A stretch of 64,000 bases of DNA from a virus, in IMG/VR virus record IMGVR_UViG_3300033273_000282, positions 1-64,000 of that record; one strand, given 5' to 3'. The position numbers and the translations under genes are program-made. Numbering within the stretch: position 1 is the first letter of the stretch; every line of letters starts with the position of its first letter. Below the pieces are notes generated by a model. It ran no database searches. It worked only from the letters and a program-made list of their open reading frames with translations, and had not been told where the DNA came from. Positions 15,501 to 24,200 of this stretch are shown here, piece after piece.

Positions 15501-18500
15501 TACAACTTACTAAAGATGAGCAACTCATTTGTACTCTCGATGGTATTTTCCAAGAACCAGGCAAAGCATTTACTATTAGTGGTAACAAAGTTACTTTTGC
15601 TCAACCTCCTCTTGGTGCCCGTGTTGTAGAAGGTCAAGATGTTGACCCTGTTAAATTCTATGGTAGAGCAATCAAATTCAAGGAATCTACTTTCAACGAC
15701 AGATACTTCAGAAAGATTAAATCAATTGCTGATCAATTTGATGGTGTTAAGGTAGACTTCCCTCTATATTGGGAAGATGGTACTATCGTCAAGACAGATG
15801 ATACTGAGAATCTCATTGTTGGTTTGAATGGTGTCATTCAGAAAGCAAGAACTACTGAAACCGAACCATTCGGTAATTCTTACTCTATTATTAGAGATGA
15901 AGATGATACGGTAGCAGATATTATTCGTTTTACAAAACCACCTATTGATAATGAAGATCTTTATGGACCCCCCGAAGAACTTCCAGAAATTCTTAAGAAT
16001 TATGAACAATGCTTTATCTACAGCATTGGTAGTTATGAGCGTTTGAAGATTAATTCTGATTTGTATGAATATAGATTTGGTGGACCATACCTAATTCAGG
16101 ATGAAGTAACTAATTCAGTAAGAAAAATTGATGATCCGAAGTATGCTTTGGTCTTTATCGATGGTGTTCTACAGAGAGATACTGATTCTTATACTATCGT
16201 CGGTCCAAATATTACCTTCACCAAACCTCTTCAGTTCTCCAAGAACCCTGCTGGTAATAGAGCAGTACAGGATGTTAACATCATCTTGATGTATGGTAGA
16301 GATGTAGCAAAGACTCTTACTTTCTACGATTTTGAACCATTTGCTTATAGAAATACTATTACTGTAACACTACGTGGTACTGGTATTGGCGCTAGAATTA
16401 GACCTCAACTTGATCAATTCGCTGGTCAAAACTTCCACCTCAAGCAAGATAGAACTGTCATTGGTAAAGTAAAGAATGTATCTGTTAAGACTGATGACGA
16501 AGCTATTCTCACACTACAACATAATGTAAACGTTGATATTGATGAGAATACAGAGTTGGAAATTTGTCTAGCAAAAGACACATATACAACATATCCTATC
16601 ACTGGACCATATACTGTAGAGGCAACTTACAAGACAGATGACGAAGGAGAAAGAGTTCTAGAGAAGAACGTTCCTTCTTGGTTGTTTGGTGTTGAAGCTG
16701 GTCTCGAAGCATGGAATAACAAGAACTCCATGTTTGCTAATTTGCTACCTGGAGACAAGATTCTCATTGATGGTGAGAGCGAGTATCGTGAGATTATAAG
16801 AACTCCTGATCAAGTATACACCAAGTCATATGTTAATGACTACTATATTGAAAATGAGCACTATGCTAAGGTTCAGGCAACTAACTATGACGGTGACACC
16901 GAAGGCGAAGGTTTAAGTATTACTGCTAATGTAAACCAGTTTGGTGCTATCACTACCCTCAATGTTGCTGACGTTGAGTTTAACCAGAGAGACCTGTCAC
17001 TATTCTTCGACGAAGGTATTCTTCTACAACCAACTGCTTACGAATACTTTACTACCCCCGAAGTTCACTTCATTCCTGTTGACGGGAATGGTGGTGGAGC
17101 GAAAGCATCTGTCATCGCTTATGGTGGTCAGATTCTTGATGTTGTTCTAACTAATGGTGGTAGTGGATACACTCAACCACCAAGAGTTGTAGTAGCAAGA
17201 AGATATAAGAGAATCAAGGAACAGACTCGTAAGATTGATACTCTAATTGAAATTAAAATTCAAACCGAAATTGATTCTGTCTTCTCTATGATCGGTCAAA
17301 CCGAGATTAGAATCGAGGGTGGTCCATTCAGTCCTCAAGCAATTTCTTCTATTATTACTTTCGGTGGATTTGATCCAGAACTGAATACTAATAGACAGAT
17401 TACTGCTCAGATCAATACTCTTGCTGGTGAAGAGCGTCAAGTCAGAATGACTGACCAGAAGTTCCCAACTGTTATTGATATCAAGAGCCCAGTATTAATT
17501 ACCCCAGCAGTTCTTGATCTCAACACTGATAGAATTCTTACTCAGGTTATTGGCGGTGTTGTTGGATTTGAAGCAGTTGCTACTCTGGAGAATATTACTA
17601 CTGAGGAAGTCAATAAGATCATTCAGATCCAGGCAAACAAAGCATTCCAACCAAAAGGAATTCCAACATCTGGTGGTCTTGGAACATTCGTCGATGCTCC
17701 TGTTTCTGATACTTCTACTATCATCTATGCTGCTAACACCCAAGGATTCCCAGATACTCCTGCTAGAATTCTTGTTGGTGGTGAATACATTTACTATAGA
17801 AGAAAAGAAGACGACAGATTCCTCGATGTTGTTAGAGGATATCAGGGAACTACCCCTGGTACTCATGCCCCTGGAACTCTAATTCTATCTCAACCTGAAT
17901 TCACTGTTCTTCTCTCTGGTGGTGTCAACACCATCATCAGTGAAGTCAGTGCTGCTCAATCTTCCATCACAAAGATTGAGAAGAAAGCAGAAATTCAATC
18001 TGTTGCTGAAGAGATTAATGTCTTCACAAACACTAATGAGTACAAACAGGTTCATCAATTAGATGATACTGAAGTTACTTTGGAATCTGTTGAGAAGCAG
18101 ATTACTATCATCCCACCAACTTCATATAATGTTGTTACTGAGACTCACTCTACTTCTTCTAGAGTTTCTAAAGCAACTGCTGGTCTTTCTGATGTCTTTG
18201 GTTTTATTGGCGAAGTCTTAACTGCTGGTCCAGAAGTAACTGAAATTCAACTGACTCAAGAACAACAGATTGAAGCTGATAATACATCGACAGTTTCTTC
18301 TGTTTCTATTGGTAGTGTTGCTGCTACAGCAACTTCTACTTCTAAGGTAGTTACTACATCATATGAGTCTACAGTTGTTACTAACACAGTTGCATTTGAT
18401 GTTCTATCTACTCTAACTAATGTATCCACACAGGTTGTGGAGAATCCACAAACTCGTATTGATTCACTAACATCCAATATTGTAACATTTACTAACCTCA

Positions 18501-19315
18501 ACCTAAACAGAGTTGCCCTGAGAAAAGTTCAAACTTCTGCTCAACCATTCATTATGCACCATAGGGCGACTGAGATTGCTAATTCTGTACAGGACATAAA
18601 CACTGAGTTTACTACTGTAAGTCTTGTACTTGGTGGTGTATTTGGTAGTGCTTCTGGTGGTACGGAAATTGATTACAGATCTGCTGTTGTTGACTATATT
18701 ATTGAAGAGTACGTTCTAGAAACTTTCATTAGACTCAGATCCCTCAGTTCCACTGGTGCTAGAAATACAGTCACTCTTGCTGATCCATATAATGAAGTTA
18801 CTAGGAGAGATGGATCTGTTGCTACTGTAGAAAACAGAGATCAGTCACAACCCTCTGGATTTGAAGAGTATTCTCTTGGTAATGCTGGTTTGACATTGGG
18901 TATTTTTGAAACTAATGCTAAGGTTGATAGTGGTATTGCTTCTGGTCTAACCATTGCTGACGTAGATGCTATCTACCCAACATTGAGCATTCGTGACTTT
19001 GACTTTAGAGAAAATTCTGCTCTACTTGGTAATGGTGATAGATTCAACCTTGGTATTCCTACCTATCAACAACCAATGTCTGAGGTTGTTAATGGTATCA
19101 ATTTCCAAGGTGAAATGACACTAGATTCTAACGAATATTTCCCTGCTTCGGGACATATTATAATTAGAAACAATAGTGGACTATATATTGATACCTTGTC
19201 TGTAATCTCTTATACTGGCAAGAGCGGCACCAACACATTGACTGGATGCCAACTAGAGAGAGGAGTCGGTTTCCCAACTGGTGGAGACTTAGCAACTCCC
19301 TTCTCTATCGTATAA
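9569..19315 (+). CDS. 7: giant gp7-like baseplate wedge protein with YHYH and beta-repeat domains
   Basis: 3248 residues against 1032 in T4 gp7. Residues about 165-215 (DKRSLIKNISSFYKAKGTDK, then IRFLFNAI) match the helical core of T4 gp7 as I recall it (KRDAVARFF...STKGIEASYKFLF), and WRDLIKKTTHPAGF near residue 1855 resembles a later gp7 segment; position between gp6 and gp8 agrees. Residues about 750-870 form a YHYH domain (YAYDGNPIYGPIGY, later NGRFCVTPEYPNGTYAYF). At least seven GG-x-GY type beta repeats are scattered through it, one ending VVLTNGGSGYTQPP. gp7 initiates wedge assembly; the additions probably decorate the outer baseplate. Confidence 0.75.
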   Translation: MAAKKRRLSSLIESQLPGFIQYEYENFSKFVEKYYEQQESAGQPLDIVSNLSQYRDINFYEKNLLSQQSTLVSSILADGTSFEVENGDSFPEENGYVQIGDEILFYQTRSGNVFSEVSRGVSGNTTLGDLYTKSAFVTTAAAPHYQGDVVRNISNLFLYALVKEFEKTYLSEFPEAYLKEGVDKRSLIKNISSFYKAKGTDKSIRFLFNAIVTDDPLNVPEVIKPKDFTLKASVSDWTKNYSLKAKVNSGDVFSLIGERITQEIDGYDKGIEFAQAIVDNVISIGNDGQEDLYEVILEPSTVNGQFQVSGRTETTVLLSATASANDTITVKSTMGFPKTGKILVGDEVITYKDKTVNQFIIDQRLGPIRNHNIGKSVFRYSTITSGDVKITTLGLLYNILPSQQAPYSVSGDIVQVGDSGFQTNDPIVFDIILRRNRWRINESPSTQTVQIKGSDTQFVGDVGAVFEDDQYYYITSSSYPTGNILVDTQYTENLLDQKHLKLIRKQPVTTTEVYETSNRDVGIFINGVPALGYKSTEFVKQGAIESVTVENRGFSYANAPFVLVNELPNKARCTLNGSVLDEVEILTTESFDEDPSIRITSGEGAVLEPVITAGAITSMNIVNAGKYYSSPPVIRIVDQLGKGNFAEFEAILDSDGSITEVKKISKGRFYTRGYTNVFVEAVGKGAVASAKIKRWVYNRYEQIKNNLDSSNGTVFANYNPLRDYGYAYVANPVDARKKAYSSEGSYNTNLINENIHSPIIGYAYDGNPIYGPIGYSDPVDPGSSLTKLASGYDLKGSRPNGPDTGKYPLGTFIDDYEWVPSVNSGKTELDQNNGRFCVTPEYPNGTYAYFITVDANEVPQFPYILGNNFYSLPVDSNYNSNISQDDIPVGLKALRSSLSERNGSGFSALIQDVKKGNVSSGYVESSTDNFSPGNTVYVNNTRTDGSGAVVTVDHVTGVDVSSIECTQTKATQIKIQESGYLFAGDEITQTGEDGTVIASGELIGDVINASELVLRNVTGTFNTTRPINSETIVVTLVLDSDANFTAGATMRLTNDDNEDQATGEILESTTRQNSVKVKVTSNDNFVVTSDYYLRSSNLSDSNRVEIISINSLSTGLNPFSVNENIAIATTTENHNLGAGDQVVVDILPNDATTETEYYVRKRLYQTATALQPQHNSTITDPGIGSADVLNSGLGYTTDTYYEVELIFVDATQARNGVGLPGDAGNALATIDVSNPQGLGSGGVGSILITTKGKGYKKGDRLTVADADLQRSVNEPRPDRLILEVDHVGFAYNNTVLKLTNVNNLSQDDFIQIGPEVLKITGVDTTTDEVTVERGQQNTTPTNHYDGAAVTLKDGFYRFSDNFRPFGDDITKPYLNQYNTETHVIDVSYDYNANQPQVLSNSSSFFDSSIPQKLVQFQTVEEEAFKLEFSTDNTNFQVNPVLDVQKYYKYTFDVSHFSMLDTYLDFSSSANYNIFTEEKETSGIAPGNAGSFVSIKLGFGPAISTNTYQERRAINFQNYFYFIKVSPNVDTSGSYLRIIDDPLTGIKNVLYSTDTKFVYDVNETPAYDGSGTMSYITSARLAEGSIHSVKVVNTGEGYAQIPTVYGVQPTAVNEAFVDPVWDPVLQVVTGFNITDQGGGYSKPIVLLTDTDGIKYEYECSQLNGKLSQVAVLKQGSGFTYKPTAKIIESDVKIYLESDNIGLPQNVRINNPGRGFNADKSQLGSYESPTTFVLRNISDRFFSGEKIRQLTTNATAVVAQDGFREGSNLLKVVSINGVFDSGSEITSVLGSRTATLYAQLSTEFEPDVRSYVDNFGYYTSDRGKLSNANQRLQDSYFYQDYSYVIKSKTSITEWRDLIKKTTHPAGFQLFGEMVVESQGEAPMPTAQPSLNYVSTVELPPVQITSLSTQQLITLTQYKLEQLKVEEGRGSISIDTFDATETVAYNVSLSPAFDGTFDPSTGNLIGNTEFTLIDEKNGLALQLTKDEQLICTLDGIFQEPGKAFTISGNKVTFAQPPLGARVVEGQDVDPVKFYGRAIKFKESTFNDRYFRKIKSIADQFDGVKVDFPLYWEDGTIVKTDDTENLIVGLNGVIQKARTTETEPFGNSYSIIRDEDDTVADIIRFTKPPIDNEDLYGPPEELPEILKNYEQCFIYSIGSYERLKINSDLYEYRFGGPYLIQDEVTNSVRKIDDPKYALVFIDGVLQRDTDSYTIVGPNITFTKPLQFSKNPAGNRAVQDVNIILMYGRDVAKTLTFYDFEPFAYRNTITVTLRGTGIGARIRPQLDQFAGQNFHLKQDRTVIGKVKNVSVKTDDEAILTLQHNVNVDIDENTELEICLAKDTYTTYPITGPYTVEATYKTDDEGERVLEKNVPSWLFGVEAGLEAWNNKNSMFANLLPGDKILIDGESEYREIIRTPDQVYTKSYVNDYYIENEHYAKVQATNYDGDTEGEGLSITANVNQFGAITTLNVADVEFNQRDLSLFFDEGILLQPTAYEYFTTPEVHFIPVDGNGGGAKASVIAYGGQILDVVLTNGGSGYTQPPRVVVARRYKRIKEQTRKIDTLIEIKIQTEIDSVFSMIGQTEIRIEGGPFSPQAISSIITFGGFDPELNTNRQITAQINTLAGEERQVRMTDQKFPTVIDIKSPVLITPAVLDLNTDRILTQVIGGVVGFEAVATLENITTEEVNKIIQIQANKAFQPKGIPTSGGLGTFVDAPVSDTSTIIYAANTQGFPDTPARILVGGEYIYYRRKEDDRFLDVVRGYQGTTPGTHAPGTLILSQPEFTVLLSGGVNTIISEVSAAQSSITKIEKKAEIQSVAEEINVFTNTNEYKQVHQLDDTEVTLESVEKQITIIPPTSYNVVTETHSTSSRVSKATAGLSDVFGFIGEVLTAGPEVTEIQLTQEQQIEADNTSTVSSVSIGSVAATATSTSKVVTTSYESTVVTNTVAFDVLSTLTNVSTQVVENPQTRIDSLTSNIVTFTNLNLNRVALRKVQTSAQPFIMHHRATEIANSVQDINTEFTTVSLVLGGVFGSASGGTEIDYRSAVVDYIIEEYVLETFIRLRSLSSTGARNTVTLADPYNEVTRRDGSVATVENRDQSQPSGFEEYSLGNAGLTLGIFETNAKVDSGIASGLTIADVDAIYPTLSIRDFDFRENSALLGNGDRFNLGIPTYQQPMSEVVNGINFQGEMTLDSNEYFPASGHIIIRNNSGLYIDTLSVISYTGKSGTNTLTGCQLERGVGFPTGGDLATPFSIV

Positions 19316-19324
19316 ATATAAATA
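19311..19324 (+). promoter_or_regulatory. double late promoter before gp8
   Basis: Two overlapping perfect TATAAATA motifs (19311-19318 and 19317-19324), the first overlapping the stop codon of the gp7-like gene, 37 bases before the gp8 start. Confidence 0.65.
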
Positions 19325-19360
19325 AATCAGACAAAACGTTCACACACCGAGAGATTATCA

Positions 19361-21238
19361 ATGGCTGCTATTATCTCAGACAAGTTTAGAATTTTTAACG
19401 CCACCCAATTCCTTGAGTCGTTGTCTGAGCCCACTGGCGGCACAGACACCGACGCCGAGCGAACAAGGATGTATTTCTTTGTGGGTCGCCCCCAAAGATG
19501 GGATGCCTACCTCGAAATCTTCAACCAGAATGCTACCGCTTTTGTAGCAGGTAATGAAGTTTACATTGGCGCTAACTACGCTTCTGCCACTTTCAAGGCA
19601 ACAATTAGAGAAGTATACGAGAACTCCCTCCTTCTCCACAGTGTTGGTCCTCAGACTAACTCTGTTCCTACCCCTGGTCAGGCACTTAAAGGTTGGAACG
19701 GCACTGCCGATACCAACGCCGAAGCACTAACTGGTGTTTATCGTTACGCTACAGAGGACGTTCCTCCTGTACCTCTCGACAACCAAACCGAAAAGTATGA
19801 TGTTTATGACGACATCATCGCTGCTAAGCGTATTACTACTGACTTTGCTCGTAGTGTAATCCGTCGTTTCAACTGGGATACCGCTGCTAACCCAGTATTC
19901 GACATGTGGAAGCCTGACTACTCCACAACCCCTGGTTCTGGTGGTCAGATTGGTAAAGCTGCTGCTACTGGCGCTACCAATATTGCTGATGCTAAGTTCT
20001 ACTTGATCAACTCTCAGTACGAAGTATTCAAGTGTCTCTATAACGGTCAGAATCCTGCCAACCCAGCTGGTCAGCCTGTAACTAACGAACCAAAGACCAC
20101 TCCTTCTGCTGGTCAAGGCACTTACACTGGCGCTGACGGTATCTTTGTTGAAGATCCTGCTGCTAATGGTTACATTTGGAAGTACATGTACACCATCCCA
20201 ACCGATGACGTACTACGTTTCCTCTCCACTGACTTCATGCCTATCGTTCTTCCATCGGACGCTACTCGTCAGGCAACTGAAGCAATTGCTACTGGTGCTC
20301 CTGATTCCATCAATGTTGCTTTAATCGAAGACGGTGGTACTGGTCTAACCAACGGTACATACTATGCTCCTATCGTCGGTGACGGTGCTGGCGGTGCTGT
20401 AGAGATCACCATTGCTGGTGGTGCTCTAGATTCCGTAACCGTAACTAATGGTGGTTCTGGTTATACCTATGCTTCTGTTCCTCTTCAGGACGGTCTAGTT
20501 AATGGCGATCCAGGTTGGACAGGTGCTCCTATCGGTCTCTACACCGACGCTGGTCTAACAACTTCTGCTTCTGGTGCTGTTCCTGCTAACGCTACTGGTG
20601 CTATTGAAGTTATTCTTCCTCCTCAGGGTGGACATGGTTCTAACTTCGAAGAAGAACTCAACGCTAAGCGTATTATGACGAACATCCGTCTAACCTACGC
20701 TGAAGGTTCTGGTGACTTCCCTGTTGACAACGACTTCCGTCGTATCGGTATCATCCGTGACCCATATGCTGCTGGCGGTAGTACTTTCGCCACCGCTCCT
20801 ACCCTAAGTGGTGTTTATGCTGTTAAGGTCAGTGGTGCTACTGCTGACTTCGTTGCTGACGAAACCATTTCTCAGACAACTGCCTCTGGTGGTACTGCTT
20901 ACGGCACAGTCGTATCTTGGGAAAGAGATTCTGGTAACGCTGGTCCTGGTGGTGCTGGTGTTCTTAAGTTTATCCAGTCTCCTTCTCTCCATACCGACGC
21001 TGGTATCGTAAGACTCTTCGAGAACAGTGGTCAAGCAATTGCTGGTGCTCAGTCTCTTGCTTCTGGTACTGTTGATGGCACCAACAACGACACGCTCGTA
21101 GGTGTTACTTTCTCTTCGGGTCTTGCCGCTCCTGAGATTGCCAACAACTCTGGTGAAATCATCTATGTTGAGAACCGTCGTCTCATCACCCGTGCTGCTG
21201 ACCAGATCGAAGACATCAAACTCGTAATCGAGTTCTGA
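19361..21238 (+). CDS. 8: baseplate wedge protein gp8, enlarged
   Basis: 625 residues (T4 gp8: 334). Both ends match T4 gp8 as recalled: SDKFRIFNATQFLESL near the start; FDMWKP; NGYIWKYMYTIPTDDVLRF (T4 GYVWEYLFEIP); FRRIGIIRDPY; and the final GEIIYVENRRLITRAADQ. Between about residues 310 and 400 lies an extra beta domain with VTVTNGGSGYTYASVP. gp8 dimers sit in the outer baseplate and take part in opening during attachment. Own double late promoter. C-ending codons are commoner here than in its neighbours, fitting a highly expressed late gene. Confidence 0.9.
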   Translation: MAAIISDKFRIFNATQFLESLSEPTGGTDTDAERTRMYFFVGRPQRWDAYLEIFNQNATAFVAGNEVYIGANYASATFKATIREVYENSLLLHSVGPQTNSVPTPGQALKGWNGTADTNAEALTGVYRYATEDVPPVPLDNQTEKYDVYDDIIAAKRITTDFARSVIRRFNWDTAANPVFDMWKPDYSTTPGSGGQIGKAAATGATNIADAKFYLINSQYEVFKCLYNGQNPANPAGQPVTNEPKTTPSAGQGTYTGADGIFVEDPAANGYIWKYMYTIPTDDVLRFLSTDFMPIVLPSDATRQATEAIATGAPDSINVALIEDGGTGLTNGTYYAPIVGDGAGGAVEITIAGGALDSVTVTNGGSGYTYASVPLQDGLVNGDPGWTGAPIGLYTDAGLTTSASGAVPANATGAIEVILPPQGGHGSNFEEELNAKRIMTNIRLTYAEGSGDFPVDNDFRRIGIIRDPYAAGGSTFATAPTLSGVYAVKVSGATADFVADETISQTTASGGTAYGTVVSWERDSGNAGPGGAGVLKFIQSPSLHTDAGIVRLFENSGQAIAGAQSLASGTVDGTNNDTLVGVTFSSGLAAPEIANNSGEIIYVENRRLITRAADQIEDIKLVIEF

Positions 21239-21247
21239 TTTACTTTT

Positions 21248-21295
21248 TACTCCGCTAAATACTTCAACGAACAATGTAGAGTATTTGGCGGAGTA
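21248..21295 (+). promoter_or_regulatory. late promoter inside an RBS-masking hairpin
   Basis: TACTCCGCTAAATAC (21248-21262) pairs along 15 bases, with a single T-G, to GTATTTGGCGGAGTA (21281-21295); the loop is 18 bases. The 3' arm contains GGCGGAG, the ribosome-binding site of the ATG at 21298. The late promoter core CTAAATA (21255-21261) is within the 5' arm, so transcripts starting there would lack that arm. Same logic as described for T4 genes e, soc and 49. Confidence 0.75.
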
Positions 21296-21297
21296 AC

Positions 21298-24200
21298 ATG
21301 CCACAGAAGACTAACCTTAATGTAGCACCATATTATGATGACTATGATGCTGGCAAAAACTTTTATAAGGTTTTGTTCAGACCTGGATACTCGATCCAGA
21401 CTAGAGAATTAACTTCTCTACAATCGATTCTCCAGAATCAAATCGAGAGTTTTGGTAAGTTCAACTTCAAACAGGGACAGCAAGTCATTCCTGGTGAGGT
21501 TGGACTTAATACCAAGCTTGATTATGTCAAGTTATCTTCTGTATCTGAAGTCGCCGTAAACGAAGGCGGTCAGATCGTTTATAAGAAATACGACATTAAA
21601 AAACTTGTCGGAACACAACTCTCGGGTCTAAACTCGGGAGTTGTTGGGCGCGTACTGAGTGCTGAGTACGGGTCTGACATCGAAGCAGATACATTGTTCG
21701 TCAAATATACCACAAGTGGTAATGCTAGCAACGAAACCACTTTCAGACAAGGTGAAACGCTAGAAGTTATTGGTGGTATCAACACTCCTCTACTTGTCGT
21801 TGGTACAGATGGTAGCGTACTCCCTACCAGTATTAATGTAGAAGATCCTATTTCTGGTCAGATTTCAACTCTTACCAGTCCTGCTATGGGATTTGCCACT
21901 GCTGTTGATGTACAAGAAGGTGTTTACTTTATTAACGGTTTCTTTGTAAGAAACGAGAAGCAACTCTTAGTAGTTAACAAATATTATAATAAACCATCAG
22001 CAAAGGTAGGTTTTACTGTAAGCGAAGATATTGTAACTCCAGAAGAGGACGCTTCCCTAACAGATAACGCCAGAGGTTTCTCAAACTCCTCTGCTCCTGG
22101 TGCCCATCGTCTTAGCATCAATCTAACCCTAACTAAGTTCGATTACACTGCTAATACTGATAAAAACTTCATCCAACTAGTTCAGATTAAGAACGGAACG
22201 GTAGAGAAGCAAGTAAGACCAGCAGACTATACTCTTCTAGAAGAAACTCTAGCAAGAAGAACTTACGATGAGTCTGGTGACTATGTTGTAGAAGATTTTG
22301 ACTATGATGTTAGAGAGTATTACCAGAGAAGTGGTAATAATGGTGTATATGCTCTCAATACCGAAACTGGTCTAATCAATAAGACTTACACCGAGGCAGA
22401 AGCAGAAGGCAAGATGGTCTTGCATGTAAGTTCTGGTAAGGCGTATGTCAAAGGATATGAAATTATCAACAAAGAGTCCAAGACTCTAGAAGTTAATAAA
22501 GGTAGAGACACCCTACAGCGTGATAATGTAACAATTAAATCTAAAGGTTTATCTGAGTTTAATGTAACCAACGTATTTGGTAGTGTCCCTCTAAACACTG
22601 TTGGTGATGAACTAACAGGTTATCCATCTGTTTCTCTAAACAGTGTATTCAATGATGGTACTATTGGTTTCTCTGGTCTAGAACCAGATGGATATTTTAG
22701 AGACTCAGTAGACAGAAGATCTCAAGTCTTTAATCTAAAAGATGGTATCATGACCATCTATGTACAGTCTCTAGGTGACCAACCTGTACAGACATCTCAA
22801 CTTCCTGATGAAGTATTCTTTGTCACCACCAGAGGCACAGGAACAATCCAGGGTAAGAGTGCTACAGTTATTGGTAAAGCAATTGTTAATCGTCCCGAGG
22901 TTAACCCAGCTAGTAATGCTGTATTTGGTGAACTAACCATTGTTGGTGACAAGAGTGTTCTCGACAATTTTATGAAAGAATATGATGACGGCGAGACTGA
23001 TTTCAGAAGATACATCTATACTTCTCAGACATTGATGGAGACTTCTTCTGATCCATATGGTGTCGTTGTTGACTACAACCCAAGTTTCACTCCTATTGTT
23101 GGTGTAGCAAAACCCAAGAACTTCAGAATGATCAACAGAGGTTCTGGTTTCAATCCAGATTCTGACATCATTTTATCCAAAGGTAGAACTGGTTCTGCTA
23201 CTCCATATAATGCTACCTTTGGTTTCTCGTATTTCAATCCAGTATTCTTCACTAGACTAAAACTAGAGAAGAAGATTATTGCCGATACATTCAAGAATGG
23301 TAAGTATATCTATGGTAAAGAGAGTAAGGCATATGGCGTCATCGAGAATGACACCACAGGTAACTTCAGTGGTATCTCTACTCTATTCGTAACTACTCTT
23401 TCTGGTCAGTTCATCCCTGGCGAGACAATCATTGATGAAGAACAGAACGCTATCAAGATTGCTAAAGAAAACACCATCTCCCACTTTGTTGTCAACAAGA
23501 GAGGCAGCAACTACAATGATGCTTCTAGTGTAGTTATCAATGGTGAAATCTTTGACCAGTCTAAAGTTGATGTTGTTCTGTATGGTGGTGCTGTAGTTCA
23601 GGTTCTTGTTGAAGATAGATCTGCTCTACAACAAACATATGCTACCCCACCTGAAATTCTATTTACAAGTGATGACTCCAATACTGACAAGGCAGTTGTA
23701 ACACCAGTCTTGTTTAAAGACACTGTACTGACATTTACACCACAGAATGTAAAGTCGCTATCTTCTACATTCAACAACTATACATTTACAGCAGACGTTG
23801 ACTTCTCTTCTACGTCTTATGCTACTTACCAGCAAATTAGTGACTTCACTTTCTTTGGAACTAAAGGTAAGAAGTTTATCGAGTGTAATGGTTTTGGAGC
23901 TGATTTGACTGGAGACCTAATCCAAGGTGACATCATTCAGTTTACCGATGCCAACAACAATGTAATTAAGAACATTGTTCAGTACGTAACTCTACCAGAA
24001 AACACTGAGAAGTCTAGAATCTACTTTGATTATGCTCTACCTGATAATGTAACTAACGCTACTATCGTAAGATTACGTCCTATACTAACAAATAGTTCTG
24101 CTACTCTAGTATTCCCAACTGGCAGCAAACAGGTAGCATCTCTCGTCAGTGATGATGCCAACACCAAGTTCAAGTATCATGTAAGAAAGGATTTTGTTAC

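Noticed and set aside
17495-17882. Opposed open frames of about 120 codons within the gp7-like gene
   Set aside because: Low-complexity Ser/Leu-rich translations on alternate frames of a clear long gene; typical shadows.
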